Positions 45,330 to 54,268 are shown, counted from the stretch's first letter. The stretch is 64,000 bases of DNA from Lachnospiraceae bacterium (GCA_017441265.1 JAFRYE010000035.1:28099-92098); one strand, 5' to 3'. Notes: generated by a model from the sequence alone, not told the origin. Program-made: numbers and translations.

Positions 45330-45596
45330 TTACGGAAGGTCAAATCCCGTGTTAACGCCGTTGATCAGCTCGTTCAAAGCCTTCTCTTCGTCCTCACCGT
45401 CGCACACGATCTCAATCTCCTCGCCCTTCTTAACCTGGGCGCTCAGGATTCCGAGTACACTCTTCGCGTTCACGCGGTACTCGCGGATCACCAAATAGGC
45501 CATACAGGAATACGACAGCGCGATGCTGCTCATCTTTCCCGCAGGTTTGATATGCAATCCTTTTTCGTTCTTCACTACTGCTTTTCCCGTAATCAT
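45330..45596 (-). CDS. HPr-family phosphocarrier protein
   Basis: An 88-residue protein of HPr length. The phosphorylated His15 lies in GLHIKPAG and the regulatory Ser46 in NAKSVLGIL, both at the canonical positions. The usual Arg17 is Lys, which could slow phosphotransfer. It is either HPr of the sugar phosphotransferase system or a Crh-like regulator. AGGAGAAGGG precedes the ATG. It sits between cdaR and leuA with no enzyme I gene nearby. Confidence 0.85.
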   Translation of the reverse strand: MITGKAVVKNEKGLHIKPAGKMSSIALSYSCMAYLVIREYRVNAKSVLGILSAQVKKGEEIEIVCDGEDEEKALNELINGVNTGFDLP

Positions 45597-45635
45597 AACC
45601 CTTCTCCTCTCTTAACCGAAACTCTGCGTGCCGTT

Positions 45636-46946
45636 TCAATTACCGTTGCTGTCGTTCCCGTTGCCGCCTTCCGTCGTATCCGACTCATCGTTGACAACAT
45701 ATATATTAACCTTCACATCGTCTTCACGAAGGCTCTTTTCCACAACATCCTTCCAGGATTTCAGATCGACGGTGTATCGCCCGGGAGCGGTAATCACGCT
45801 AAGATCCAAGTAAAGGTTGAGATTGATCTCCGTCAATTTGTCCGCCTCATCCTTGAGCAGATCGTGTACCGCAAAACTCACGGTATCCGCATCGTCCTTT
45901 TTGAGGATGAGGGGATCTTTGAGATACATCGTCTGAATATCCGAAACCTTGATCGTAAAGCGCTTGTCCGCGGTAGGTTCCACCGCGATGTACACGGAGA
46001 TCGTTTTAATATCCGACGCGACATAAGCCCCGTCCGGAAGGTATCTCGCGATAGAGAAGTCATTGTCCTCGTATTCACTGATGAGATCCCGCTTCGTGTA
46101 CCGGATAGACAAACTGTCGAGGCTGTCCAAAATCTCCTGTCTGGCCGCTATATTGACCGAATTTGTCCAACTGCATTTCGACCGGATAACTCTGTGTCCG
46201 TCTTTCGTCGTGACTCCCGAGATATCCAGCTCGATCGGAACACTCTTGATCGGCAACAGCAAAACATTGACCTTGATCGTGTCGATCGGAATGCGAACAT
46301 CCGTCAGGTCCACCGGATTGCCTTCTTTATCAAACGCCGTCAACTCTACATCCTTCTGAATGATGTCCGACGTGCTTCCGTGAACATCAACTTCCGCGAT
46401 CAGATTTTCAAAAGAATCCAGTGTCTTAAGGGGCCCCGTAAGATCCTCAGACTTAACGTCCTGTTCTCCGTCCAGAACCGCATAATACCCATCCGGAACA
46501 TTGAGGAAGCGCACAACGATCATCTTTCTTCGAGTGTAATTCTCCACAATTTTCCCGGTCATCATCGTGACCGACTGCCGGACGATCTCCACATCTCCTT
46601 TGACGGTCCGGTCCTTCGCATCCACATGTACCGGAACCGCATATACACTGCTCATCTCGCGAAAATCCACATATGCGAGGAAATCACTTGCCGTGAGATT
46701 CTCAATCTTGGAGCGCACTCCGTTGATCCGTATCGTCACCGTCTTCTCGGAATCCGATACATACGTCCTGCTTTCCGACTGGACCTGATCCACATTTCTC
46801 TGCTCGATCGAAATGCCCGAGATGGTTTTCGTCATCTTCGGATCCGAGAGATTGATGATGGTGATCCAGATCACCAGCGCAATCGCAATGGAGACAAGCT
46901 TCATCCCGATGTTGCGCAGGAACATTGCCTTAAGCTTGTCTTTCAT
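45636..46946 (-). CDS. cdaR: CdaR-like protein with YbbR domains
   Basis: A 436-residue protein with an N-terminal membrane helix (about 11-30) and several extracellular YbbR repeats. Each repeat has a V-x-I/V-x-V beta pattern around Gly-x-x-S or P-x-G turns (ISIEQRNVDQV, VNVLLLPIKSVPIELDISG, YIAVEPTADKRFTIKVSDI). CdaR binds and modulates the cyclic-di-AMP synthase CdaA. It overlaps cdaA by 17 bp. It ends with a QGN-poor, Gly/Asn/Asp-rich tail. The usual third partner glmM is not next to it; an HPr gene takes that place. Confidence 0.88.
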   Translation of the reverse strand: MKDKLKAMFLRNIGMKLVSIAIALVIWITIINLSDPKMTKTISGISIEQRNVDQVQSESRTYVSDSEKTVTIRINGVRSKIENLTASDFLAYVDFREMSSVYAVPVHVDAKDRTVKGDVEIVRQSVTMMTGKIVENYTRRKMIVVRFLNVPDGYYAVLDGEQDVKSEDLTGPLKTLDSFENLIAEVDVHGSTSDIIQKDVELTAFDKEGNPVDLTDVRIPIDTIKVNVLLLPIKSVPIELDISGVTTKDGHRVIRSKCSWTNSVNIAARQEILDSLDSLSIRYTKRDLISEYEDNDFSIARYLPDGAYVASDIKTISVYIAVEPTADKRFTIKVSDIQTMYLKDPLILKKDDADTVSFAVHDLLKDEADKLTEINLNLYLDLSVITAPGRYTVDLKSWKDVVEKSLREDDVKVNIYVVNDESDTTEGGNGNDSNGN

Positions 46947-47793
46947 GATTGTTGTTCCAATCCTTTCTGAACCGCTTGCGGTTGCCCGCGGTCTTATTCT
47001 GGCTCTCCGTCATCTTGCTCAAAAGCAGAGACTCGCTGACGTCGCGGATCAGCTGTCCGCGCTTCGCAAGCGCCACTTTACCGGTCTCCTCGGACACGAT
47101 GATCGTCAGACAGTCGGAGGATTCGCTCACGCCGACGCCCGCGCGATGTCTGGTTCCGAGTTCCTTGGAAAGCCGCATATTTTCCGAAACCGGAAGAATA
47201 CAGGTCGCCGCAACGGCACGGTTTCCGCGAATGATCACGGCGCCGTCGTGCAGCGGCGTATTATGCTCGAAAATGTTGACCAGCAATGCGGAGGTAACGT
47301 TCGCATCCAGCGAAATGCCGGTCTTCTCATACTCTTCGAGGGAGACATTTTCCTCAATGACGATCAGCGCACCGGTCTTGACCTTAGCCATCGCCCAGAC
47401 AGCCTCAGCGATCTCTTCCTTCGTTTCATCGGAGAACCGCTCCGTGTTGTTTTTGCTTCCGAAGAATCCGACGAACTGTCGCTGACCGAGCTGCTCCAAA
47501 GCTCTTCGGAGCTCCGGCTGGAAAATGATGAATATAGCCAAAATTCCCACGCTGATGGCGTTTCGGAAGATCCACAGGATCGCACTGAACTCAAAGATTG
47601 TCGCGAAGAACCATACAATCAGCAAAACCGCCAGTCCTTTTACGAGATACCATGCGCGGGTACGCTTGATCCAGTTGATCAAATGGTAAATGAGGAACGC
47701 AATGATCAAGATCTCAATGATATCCAGAACTTTAAAACTCGGCATCGAAACCCAGTTGAAAGCGTTTTTGATCGCATCAAGCAAAGCTCTCAT
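46930..47793 (-). CDS. cdaA: Diadenylate cyclase CdaA
   Basis: A 287-residue protein with three N-terminal membrane helices (about 25-90) and a DisA_N catalytic domain carrying the DGA motif (PLHDGAVII, about 180-188) and RHR (GTRHRAGVG, about 213-217). It makes c-di-AMP, which controls potassium, osmolyte and cell-wall balance. Strong AAAGGAGG before the ATG. First gene of the cdaA-cdaR unit, 34 bp after the acidic-tailed membrane protein. Confidence 0.95.
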   Translation of the reverse strand: MRALLDAIKNAFNWVSMPSFKVLDIIEILIIAFLIYHLINWIKRTRAWYLVKGLAVLLIVWFFATIFEFSAILWIFRNAISVGILAIFIIFQPELRRALEQLGQRQFVGFFGSKNNTERFSDETKEEIAEAVWAMAKVKTGALIVIEENVSLEEYEKTGISLDANVTSALLVNIFEHNTPLHDGAVIIRGNRAVAATCILPVSENMRLSKELGTRHRAGVGVSESSDCLTIIVSEETGKVALAKRGQLIRDVSESLLLSKMTESQNKTAGNRKRFRKDWNNNHERQA

Positions 47794-47827
47794 GTGCGTA
47801 CCTCCTTTCCCTTATCATCCGCCGTCA

Positions 47828-49213
47828 TCAGCGGTAGTCGTCATCGTCCTCGAAGTCGTCAATATCCTCAAACTTGTCTTTGGCGACATCACTCTTGCCG
47901 CCGTCAAAGAATCCGACGATCACTTCCTCTTCGTCATCATCGTCTTCGTCATCATCGTATGCCGTCGACGGTTCGTCCTCCTCATCGAGGATCCTCACCG
48001 CCTTAGCCGGAATCGGAGCGGTCACGCTCACCGCGTCCTTTGCCGACGCCTGTTTCTCCTGCTTCACACCGTCGCCGACGCGCGTGCCGTAGCGGGATTT
48101 GCGGAATTCGTTGACATCGATCACATCACCGAACTCATCGGCTTCATCGTCGTCATCATCCTCCGAAGCGGGACGAGGCTTACGATCAAAGCCCGGAGCT
48201 TCACTGGCTGCGCGGTTGCTGTAATCGATCAGCCCCATCGCGGCCTCTTCGTAATCATCGTCGTTATCGTCGTCATCCGAGCGTCTTCTGCCGAAGATCT
48301 TCTTCTCCTTGCGTCTCGGCGCTCCGGTCTTGATCTTCGGAATCGCCTTCACATAGTAGTAATAATCATCGTCTTCAAACTCAACATGCTCGGCCGCCGA
48401 GTACTGAAGCACCCGGTAAAAGAACTGGATCACCAGCGTGATGCCGGCGCAGATGAGACACATGAAGACCATACCCGCGATCTTAATGCCCATCTCATAG
48501 CGAAGGTCGCCGATGATATATCCGAGCATCATCACGCCGGTACCGATCGCAATACTGATCTCGAAGGAATAATCCATATTGATCCGGCGGATCAGGTATA
48601 CCGTGACGATCACGACCGAAAGGATCAGCATCGTCGTCACCATCACCGGATTCATCAAAAGTTCCCGAAGGAAATCGATATACACGCCTTCGGCGTCCTT
48701 GATATCCTTCAGACTGGCTACCATCTCGGGGTTATCCTTGACGAAGCGCACAACATAGTACGCGACCACGCCGCAGCTCGCAGGCACGATCGCCAGCGGA
48801 TTTGCGAACAGACCGAGCAACAGCGGCAGCAAATACGGGATCCCGAATGACTGCATCACGGGAAATGCGATAACCGCAGCGCCGTATTTCGGCGTAAACC
48901 GCAGGAAGAAGCAATAGCAGATCAGGAACAGGACCAAAACAGTCACTCCGACGATCATGGATTGCGAGATCAGCTGGCCGGTCACATACAATGCCGCAAC
49001 CAGGACCATCAAACTCGGCGGAAGAACCGCGGAGATTGCCGCAAGCGCCAGCGTCACGGCGCTCTTCGAAAGCATGGCATTGAAGGGAAGCAGCGTCCGC
49101 AGACGATTGAAAGCGATATACGTCAATGCGAACCGAAATGCGAGATTCAACCAGAATGCGTATTTCTGGTAAATCGCCGTCACTTTGGCGCGCAATTCAA
49201 ACAAGAGCATCAT
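47828..49213 (-). CDS. Polytopic membrane protein with long acidic tail
   Basis: A 461-residue protein. Residues 1-280 contain about eight hydrophobic segments. The last 180 residues are soluble and extremely acidic, with several runs of Asp and Glu (SDDDDNDDDYEEAA, EDDDDDEADEFGD, DDDEDDDDEEEV). The membrane part has no family that I recognise; NPLAIVPASCGVVAYYVV and PEMVASLKDIKDAEGVYI are its most distinctive phrases. It is flanked by another small membrane protein and cdaA. The tail may bind basic proteins or cations. Function unknown. Confidence 0.75.
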   Translation of the reverse strand: MMLLFELRAKVTAIYQKYAFWLNLAFRFALTYIAFNRLRTLLPFNAMLSKSAVTLALAAISAVLPPSLMVLVAALYVTGQLISQSMIVGVTVLVLFLICYCFFLRFTPKYGAAVIAFPVMQSFGIPYLLPLLLGLFANPLAIVPASCGVVAYYVVRFVKDNPEMVASLKDIKDAEGVYIDFLRELLMNPVMVTTMLILSVVIVTVYLIRRINMDYSFEISIAIGTGVMMLGYIIGDLRYEMGIKIAGMVFMCLICAGITLVIQFFYRVLQYSAAEHVEFEDDDYYYYVKAIPKIKTGAPRRKEKKIFGRRRSDDDDNDDDYEEAAMGLIDYSNRAASEAPGFDRKPRPASEDDDDDEADEFGDVIDVNEFRKSRYGTRVGDGVKQEKQASAKDAVSVTAPIPAKAVRILDEEDEPSTAYDDDEDDDDEEEVIVGFFDGGKSDVAKDKFEDIDDFEDDDDYR

Positions 49214-49216
49214 CGG

Positions 49217-49642
49217 TTATTCCCCCCATTCCTCTTCCTCATCTCTCTGACGTTCCTCGCGCTCTTCTATCCTGCGTACTCTGGATAGAATCCGGTAATA
49301 CCGAGCCAGCCGGCCGTGAGAATACATATATCGGATCCGGTAAATGATTCCCGTCAATACTGCATAAAACACAACCAGAATGAGATACGCACCGAGGATC
49401 GTCCATCCGACAACCGGATAATTCATCTTGAGCACGTTGTCAATGATCGCATTCAAATTTGCCAGGATCACCAGTGACAGCAGCAAGAGGAAGCCGACCG
49501 TGGTGATCAAGATCGTCTTGATGATCTCGTGGCGCACGTAGTCCGAGCGGAAATAGTTGGAAGTCCGCATATCTTCCCGGCCTTCCTCCTTCTCGTACAC
49601 GGCGAGTTTCGTCATCAGACGAACCTTTTCGTTGTTTACCAT
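49217..49642 (-). CDS. Small membrane protein with charged ends
   Basis: A 141-residue protein from the ATG at 49642 (MVNNEKVRLMTKLA), chosen because AGAGG lies 8 nt upstream. Two membrane helices (about 43-65 and 79-103) are followed by a basic segment (RYYRILSRVRRIEEREERQRDEEEEWGE) that changes from Arg-rich to Glu-rich. It is 3 bp upstream of the acidic-tailed protein gene and probably works with it. No known family recognised. Confidence 0.7.
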   Translation of the reverse strand: MVNNEKVRLMTKLAVYEKEEGREDMRTSNYFRSDYVRHEIIKTILITTVGFLLLLSLVILANLNAIIDNVLKMNYPVVGWTILGAYLILVVFYAVLTGIIYRIRYMYSHGRLARYYRILSRVRRIEEREERQRDEEEEWGE

Positions 49643-49734
49643 AAAACAAACCTCTTTACTTCGAAAATTGTCTTTCCAGTGCCTTTTATTCTCCCCCAGG
49701 GCACACGTACCGACATTACTGAATATCATATCAT

Positions 49735-49763
49735 AGTCTACCATACTTTGCGCAAAATAGCAA
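49735..49763 (-). promoter_or_regulatory. Promoter of the membrane-protein/cdaA unit
   Basis: TTGCTA (49758-49763), a 17-bp spacer ending in TGG and TAGACT (49735-49740), so an extended -10 type promoter. It abuts the DegV terminator hairpin. About 90 bp of leader precede the ATG at 49642. Confidence 0.55.
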
Positions 49764-49801
49764 CAATCGGGTAGGAGAAAATGCATTCTCCTGCCCGATT
49801 G
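49764..49801. terminator. Terminator after the DegV gene
   Basis: CAATCGGG(T/C)AGGAGAA forms a 16-bp stem with its complement (one G-T) around a 6-nt loop. On the minus strand TTGCTATTTTG follows. It ends the DegV transcript. Confidence 0.8.
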
Positions 49802-49831
49802 TCCTATAATTCGCCCCTCCAGATAAAGCGG

Positions 49832-50686
49832 TTATTCAGCTATGTAAAAAAGGATTCCGATCGTATTCGGTCCGCAGTGACTCGAAATGACCCCTCCGGC
49901 GTTCGTCTCGCAGATTTCCGCGAAGATCCCGAGGCTCTCCAGATACTCTCTCGCGCGCTCCGGAAGCGCCGGATCGCACAGGGAATGCGTGATAAACACG
50001 CGCTCGGGTTCCGCCTTCTTAAGCTCCTCCGCTAGGTCGGCCATATACCGTTCCAGCGACGAGAGCATGTTTCCGCGGTATTTCTTCGCCATCCCCATCT
50101 TCCCGTCCTTCACGGCGATCATGGGATGGATCTTGAGTGCATTGCCGACAAACGCAGCTGCCGCGCTGCAGCGCCCGCCTCTTGCAAGATACGTGAGCGT
50201 ATCCACGATAAAGCTTGCTCTCACACGGTCTCTCGCGCCTTCCACCGCCGCGATGATCTCCTCCGCTCCGGCTCCGCCTTCCGCCAACTGCGCCGCCTTG
50301 AGAACCTGAAGACCGATTCCCGACGAGAGATTCATCGAGTTGATCACATGCAGTTTGTCGTACTCCTTCTCCTCCGCGAACATGCGCACGACGTTGCACG
50401 TTGTACTCATATCTTCGGAGATACCAAGGAAAATGATCTCTTCCCCGGCCTGCATCATCGGCCAGAGCCGCTCTTCGAGTTTTTCGAACGTCACGGCCGC
50501 CGTCCCCGGCGTCGTGCGGTGTTTATCCGCCCAAGCGTAGATTTCCTGCGGCGTCGTCTCCTCGCCGTCGTAATAGCTCTTTCCGTCCATCATAATGCAC
50601 AGCGGCAGGATGGTTATCCCGTACCGTTCAATCTGCTCTTGTGACAGATCGCACGTGCTGTCCGCTGCAATCCGAACACAGGCCAT
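49832..50686 (-). CDS. DegV family fatty-acid-binding protein
   Basis: A 284-residue protein from the ATG at 50686 (GGAGG upstream). It starts RIAADSTCDLS and has HRTTPGTAAVT, FLGISEDMSTT, NSMNLSSGIG and LARGGRCSAA, all DegV signatures. DegV (FakB-like) proteins bind a fatty acid and present it to a FakA kinase for phospholipid synthesis. It has its own promoter and terminator, so it is monocistronic. Confidence 0.93.
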   Translation of the reverse strand: MACVRIAADSTCDLSQEQIERYGITILPLCIMMDGKSYYDGEETTPQEIYAWADKHRTTPGTAAVTFEKLEERLWPMMQAGEEIIFLGISEDMSTTCNVVRMFAEEKEYDKLHVINSMNLSSGIGLQVLKAAQLAEGGAGAEEIIAAVEGARDRVRASFIVDTLTYLARGGRCSAAAAFVGNALKIHPMIAVKDGKMGMAKKYRGNMLSSLERYMADLAEELKKAEPERVFITHSLCDPALPERAREYLESLGIFAEICETNAGGVISSHCGPNTIGILFYIAE

Positions 50687-50743
50687 ACGCACACCTCCGA
50701 AATCTCCGCAACAAAAAAACCGCGGTCGTTACTCACTGTTACC

Positions 50744-50771
50744 AGTATAACGGTCTATTTTCAGTTTGCAA
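50744..50771 (-). promoter_or_regulatory. DegV gene promoter
   Basis: TTGCAA (50766-50771), a 16-bp spacer and TATACT (50744-50749) on the minus strand, 58 bp before the start codon. The leader has CCGCGG followed by seven T, a possible weak pause site. The rest of the 261-bp gap to efp holds one octamer copy (50823) and the efp terminator. Confidence 0.6.
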
Positions 50772-50902
50772 CCTGGCAAATCTAAAAATTCTATAAAATG
50801 TCGAAAAATGACGGGTTTTCTTCATTTTCCGGCGCCGTTTCTGCATGTTTAAAACACTTTTCGGCATAGGCCCGCACGCGGAAAATTCGCTTTTCACTCC
50901 AT

Positions 50903-50935
50903 AAAAAAGAACCCCGAAAATGCTTCGGGGTTCTT
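50903..50935 (-). terminator. efp terminator
   Basis: AAGAACCCCGAA pairs with TTTCGGGGTTCTT around a short loop and is followed by TTTT on the minus strand, 13 bp after the efp stop. Confidence 0.85.
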
Positions 50936-50947
50936 CCGACAGTCCCA

Positions 50948-51505
50948 TCAAACTCTCTTCATGTACTCGCCGGTACGGGTATCGATCTGGATAACCTCAC
51001 CCTCGTTCACGAACAACGGTACCAGTACGGTAGCGCCGGTCTCAACGATCGCGGGCTTCGTAGCACCCGTTGCGGTGTCGCCCTTGAAGCCGGGCTCCGT
51101 GGACGTGATCTGAAGCTCTACGAACATCGGAGGCTCGATTGCGAAAACCTGACCCTGATGCGAAAGCATCTTAACCATCTCGTTCTCCTTGACGAACTTG
51201 AGCGTATCGCCGACCTGATCTGCCGTCATGGCGATCTGATCGAACGTCTCGGTGTTCATAAAGTTGTACATGTCGCCGTCGTTGTACAGATATTGCATAT
51301 CCAGACGCTCGATGTGCGCCTGAGGGAATTTCTCTGTAGGACGGAAAGTGCGCTCAACTACGCCGCCGTTCTTGATATCCTTGAGTTTCGTGCGGACGAA
51401 AGCCGCTCCCTTTCCGGGCTTAACATGCTGGAATTCAACTACCTGATATACGGCATTGTCGATCTCCAACGTTACGCCGTTTCTGAATTCACCTGCTGAT
51501 AACAT
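50948..51505 (-). CDS. efp: Elongation factor P
   Basis: A 185-residue three-domain protein of normal EF-P length. The loop tip [14 protein letters not shown] carries Lys32 at the usual modification site. EF-P rescues ribosomes stalled on polyproline. AAGGAGG lies before the ATG. It has its own consensus-spaced promoter and terminator. No octamer copy is in it. Confidence 0.97.
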   Translation of the reverse strand: MLSAGEFRNGVTLEIDNAVYQVVEFQHVKPGKGAAFVRTKLKDIKNGGVVERTFRPTEKFPQAHIERLDMQYLYNDGDMYNFMNTETFDQIAMTADQVGDTLKFVKENEMVKMLSHQGQVFAIEPPMFVELQITSTEPGFKGDTATGATKPAIVETGATVLVPLFVNEGEVIQIDTRTGEYMKRV

Positions 51506-51543
51506 ATAGGTTCCTCCTTCAAAGTCTGCCTAAGATTCAACTT

Positions 51544-51572
51544 AGTTTAGCTTATTTGCGCGCTTTTTGCAA
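51544..51572 (-). promoter_or_regulatory. efp promoter
   Basis: TTGCAA (51567-51572), exactly 17 bp, TAAACT (51544-51549) on the minus strand, 38 bp before the efp start. Confidence 0.7.
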
Positions 51573-51600
51573 CAGTTTTTTTCGTCGGGGACGTGCCGCC

Positions 51601-52680
51601 TCATTCCGAAACGGGAATCTCGATCAGTTTCTTCGGCGAATGCGCAAAATTCTCGCAGCCGCCCTCCGTCACCAGGACCAGATCCTCGATCCGGACGCCG
51701 CCGAAGCCCTCGACATAAATGCCGGGCTCCACGGTCATCATGCTTCCCGCACGGACAATCTCCTCGCTTCTGGCGTTGGCGTACGGAGGCTCGTGAATCT
51801 CGAGTCCGACGCTGTGTCCGAGGCCGTGTCCGAAGCATCCCTCAAAGCCGGCGTCGTTGATGATCGCGCGGGCGATCCCGTCGATCTCCCGTCCTTTCAT
51901 CCCCGCATGGATCTGCGACAGAACCGCCGTCTGCGCCTCCAAAACCGTGTTGTAGATCTTGATCTGTCGATCATCGGCATGGCCGAGCACGACCGTCCGC
52001 GTCATGTCCGAGCAATAGCCTTCGTAGATACATCCGAAGTCCATCGTCACAAAGTCACCGGCCTGCAGCGGTTTGGCCGAAGGCATCGCATGCGGCATCG
52101 ACGAGTTCACTCCCGACGCCACGATCGGTGAGAACGAATTGCCGGATGCTCCTTTGCAGCACATATAGTACGTGAGTCTAGCGGCGATCTCCATCTCCGT
52201 AACTCCCGGGCGCAGGTCGTTCAATATCTCGGAAAATGCCTCGTCCCCGATGGCTTCCGCCCTGCGGAGTCTGGCCAGTTCCTCCGGTGTCTTGATCTTC
52301 CGAAGCTCGATGAGGACGTTGTCCGCCGGAACGAGTTCCGCCTCAATCTTCTCGCGCATCGCCTCATAGGCACGGTATCCCGTGGCATCCTTCTCGAACG
52401 CGACGCTCTTAGCGCCGTGCTCCTTGAGAATCCGGTTTACCTCATCCTCGTACGTCGTATGTGCGACGTCAATGACCGCGCAGTCTTCCGCCTCCTGTTT
52501 CGCCTGGAACAGGAACCGAAAATCCGTGATCAAACCGGCAAACCCGTCCGACGTGATCACCAAAAGGCCGGTGTCGTTCGTGTATCCGGTGAGATACCGG
52601 ATGTTTGCAGTATCGCGCACGATCATCGCGTCCGCACCGGTTCCGGCGATGATCGGCAGTGCCGCTTCCCAACGTTTCAT
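51601..52680 (-). CDS. Xaa-Pro aminopeptidase (M24)
   Basis: A 359-residue creatinase/prolidase-type peptidase from the ATG at 52680 (GAAGGA upstream). The N-terminal creatinase domain has RDTANIRYLTGYT. Metal ligands are in TMDFGCIYEGYCSDMTRT (two Asp), GHGLGHSVGLEIHE (His), VEPGIYVEG and VRIEDLVLV (Glu). It removes N-terminal residues before proline. It starts 14 bp after aroQ. In many Firmicutes this gene precedes efp, and here it does too, with efp having an extra promoter. Confidence 0.93.
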   Translation of the reverse strand: MKRWEAALPIIAGTGADAMIVRDTANIRYLTGYTNDTGLLVITSDGFAGLITDFRFLFQAKQEAEDCAVIDVAHTTYEDEVNRILKEHGAKSVAFEKDATGYRAYEAMREKIEAELVPADNVLIELRKIKTPEELARLRRAEAIGDEAFSEILNDLRPGVTEMEIAARLTYYMCCKGASGNSFSPIVASGVNSSMPHAMPSAKPLQAGDFVTMDFGCIYEGYCSDMTRTVVLGHADDRQIKIYNTVLEAQTAVLSQIHAGMKGREIDGIARAIINDAGFEGCFGHGLGHSVGLEIHEPPYANARSEEIVRAGSMMTVEPGIYVEGFGGVRIEDLVLVTEGGCENFAHSPKKLIEIPVSE

Positions 52681-52694
52681 AGGAAATCCTTCTT

Positions 52695-53159
52695 TCATCT
52701 TCCGCGTTCGCGCTCCTCGAGGAACATCGTGATGAGATCCATCGCCTCAGCGTATCCGTTAAAGCCGCGGCCGGAAATCTGGCGGTCGCAGGCAGGAGCC
52801 GTCACACTGTTGATGCGGAACGACTCGCGGTTGTAAATATTTGTCAAATGAACTTCGATCTTCGGCACGGACAGCATCAAAAGCGCGTCGTAGATCGCGT
52901 AGCTGTAGTGCGTATATGCGGCCGGATTGATGATCACTCCCACATAGTTTCCGGTCATCGCACGATTTAAGCGGGTGATGATCTCACCCTCCGAATTGCT
53001 CTGGAAAATCTCCACAAGGTATCCGCGCTTCTGCGCTTCGCTTCTGCAGAACATCTGCAGATCGTCATACGTCTCGCTGCCGTAGATCGACGGCTCACGC
53101 CGTCCGAGCATGTTCAGATTCGGTCCGTTCACGATCAAGAGCGTCTTCGCCATAGCCAT
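52695..53159 (-). CDS. aroQ: Type II 3-dehydroquinate dehydratase
   Basis: A 154-residue enzyme of the shikimate pathway. It has NGPNLNMLGRREPSIYG (active-site Arg and Tyr), FQSNSEGEII, NPAAYTHYSYAI and EVHLTNIYNRESFR (catalytic His). GGAGGAAG precedes the ATG. It lies 77 bp downstream of a fusion gene whose second half is shikimate kinase, so two steps of the same pathway are side by side. Confidence 0.95.
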   Translation of the reverse strand: MAMAKTLLIVNGPNLNMLGRREPSIYGSETYDDLQMFCRSEAQKRGYLVEIFQSNSEGEIITRLNRAMTGNYVGVIINPAAYTHYSYAIYDALLMLSVPKIEVHLTNIYNRESFRINSVTAPACDRQISGRGFNGYAEAMDLITMFLEERERGR

Positions 53160-53236
53160 AATTATCTTCCTCCTCCGTTTTCCCGCCCTCCCCGGGGCGA
53201 ATACAATTGTTTTTTATGCGCTCCGGCCGGTTCCCG

Positions 53237-54268
53237 CTACAGGGAATCGCGAACCGCATCCGCAACCTGCTCCGGTGTCCGATCGTCGATGTCCACCGTG
53301 CGGTGCGCTACCATCGGATAGACGAAACGCCACCGCAAAAACAGCTGCCGGCGATCCTCCTCCGTCTTCTCCGCGAGCAGAACCGGGCGCTCGCTCGGAT
53401 CGATCTCCGCAAGACGCTTCTTCAGTTCTTCCTCGCTTCCGTTCAAATACACTACCGTGCCCAGCTTCCGAAGCATCTTCTGATTCTTCTGCCGCACCGG
53501 CATACCGTCTCCCGTCGCCACCACGGTGTGATTGAGGGACTTTAACAAGCCCTTCAGCGCCATGGTCTCAAGGTCGCGGAAATACTCCTCGCCCTTGGTC
53601 CGGTAGATCTCGGGGACGCTCATACCGACCTTCTCCTCGATGTAGCTGTCGGTGTCGATGAAATCAAAACCGATCTCCGCAGCCAACTGTTTTCCGACTG
53701 TCGTCTTGCCGGAACCGATAAATCCGATCAAAACCACGTTCAGCTGATGCATCTTCTCCCACCGGTCACGGTGATAGAAATGCATGATGACACGCTCCAG
53801 CTTGCGCTTTGCGACAATCTGGATCTCCTCCCTGCGGTTGATCGGCTTGACGAGGATCGAGCGGATTCCCGACCGGTTCGCGCCGTACACATCCGTAAAG
53901 AGCTGGTCTCCGATGAAGAGCGTATTTTTCTTTGTGGTGCGCATCAGCACCATCGCCTTTAGGTAATTCCGTCTGGCCGGCTTGTGCGCATTGAAGATGT
54001 AATGCAGTTTGACGCCCTTCACCCGGGCACCGCGGTAAAACCTGCGGACACGCGGCGCTTTGTTGTTTGAGAGAAGGCAAATGCGGAATCCGATCTTGTT
54101 CAGACGCCGAAACAGCTCGATCACCTCCGCGTTCGCGTCGGCGCCGTGCTCCACAAGGGTATTGTCGATGTCGTAGATCAGGCCGCGATACCCCTTGCGA
54201 TACAACTCTTCATAATCGATATCGTAAGACGATTCGGCCATCTCCGCCGGATAAAACATACGAAACAT
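53237..54268 (-). CDS. YqeG-type HAD phosphatase fused to shikimate kinase
   Basis: A 343-residue fusion. Residues 1-170 are a YqeG-like HAD IIIA phosphatase with YDIDNTLV (Asp33, Asp35), LLSNNKAPRV and FIGDQLFTDVYGANRSG. Residues 172-343 are shikimate kinase with P-loop GFIGSGKTT (about 180), DTDSYIEEKVG, EYFRDLE and RPVLL in the lid. The substrate loop usually written GGG reads GDG (TGDGMPV, about 249). YqeG acts on phosphatidylglycerol phosphate in some bacteria; AroK makes shikimate 3-phosphate. The continuous reading frame shows no frameshift. AGGAG precedes the ATG. Confidence 0.88.
   Translation of the reverse strand: MFRMFYPAEMAESSYDIDYEELYRKGYRGLIYDIDNTLVEHGADANAEVIELFRRLNKIGFRICLLSNNKAPRVRRFYRGARVKGVKLHYIFNAHKPARRNYLKAMVLMRTTKKNTLFIGDQLFTDVYGANRSGIRSILVKPINRREEIQIVAKRKLERVIMHFYHRDRWEKMHQLNVVLIGFIGSGKTTVGKQLAAEIGFDFIDTDSYIEEKVGMSVPEIYRTKGEEYFRDLETMALKGLLKSLNHTVVATGDGMPVRQKNQKMLRKLGTVVYLNGSEEELKKRLAEIDPSERPVLLAEKTEEDRRQLFLRWRFVYPMVAHRTVDIDDRTPEQVADAVRDSL

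Noticed and set aside
33156..45330. T-box riboswitches before glnS, pheS or leuA
   Set aside because: No T-box antiterminator core (TGG-N-ACC type) or specifier-loop layout was found in the leaders; all three leaders are short.
43848..46970. 1040-residue open frame on the plus strand
   Set aside because: It lies antisense to leuA, the HPr gene and cdaR, all of which have clear motifs and ribosome sites. Its His/Arg-rich translation is typical of a shadow frame in GC-rich DNA.
50739..50951. 70-residue minus-strand frame between efp and the DegV gene
   Set aside because: It spans the efp terminator and the DegV promoter, starts without a ribosome site and has a composition unlike its neighbours.
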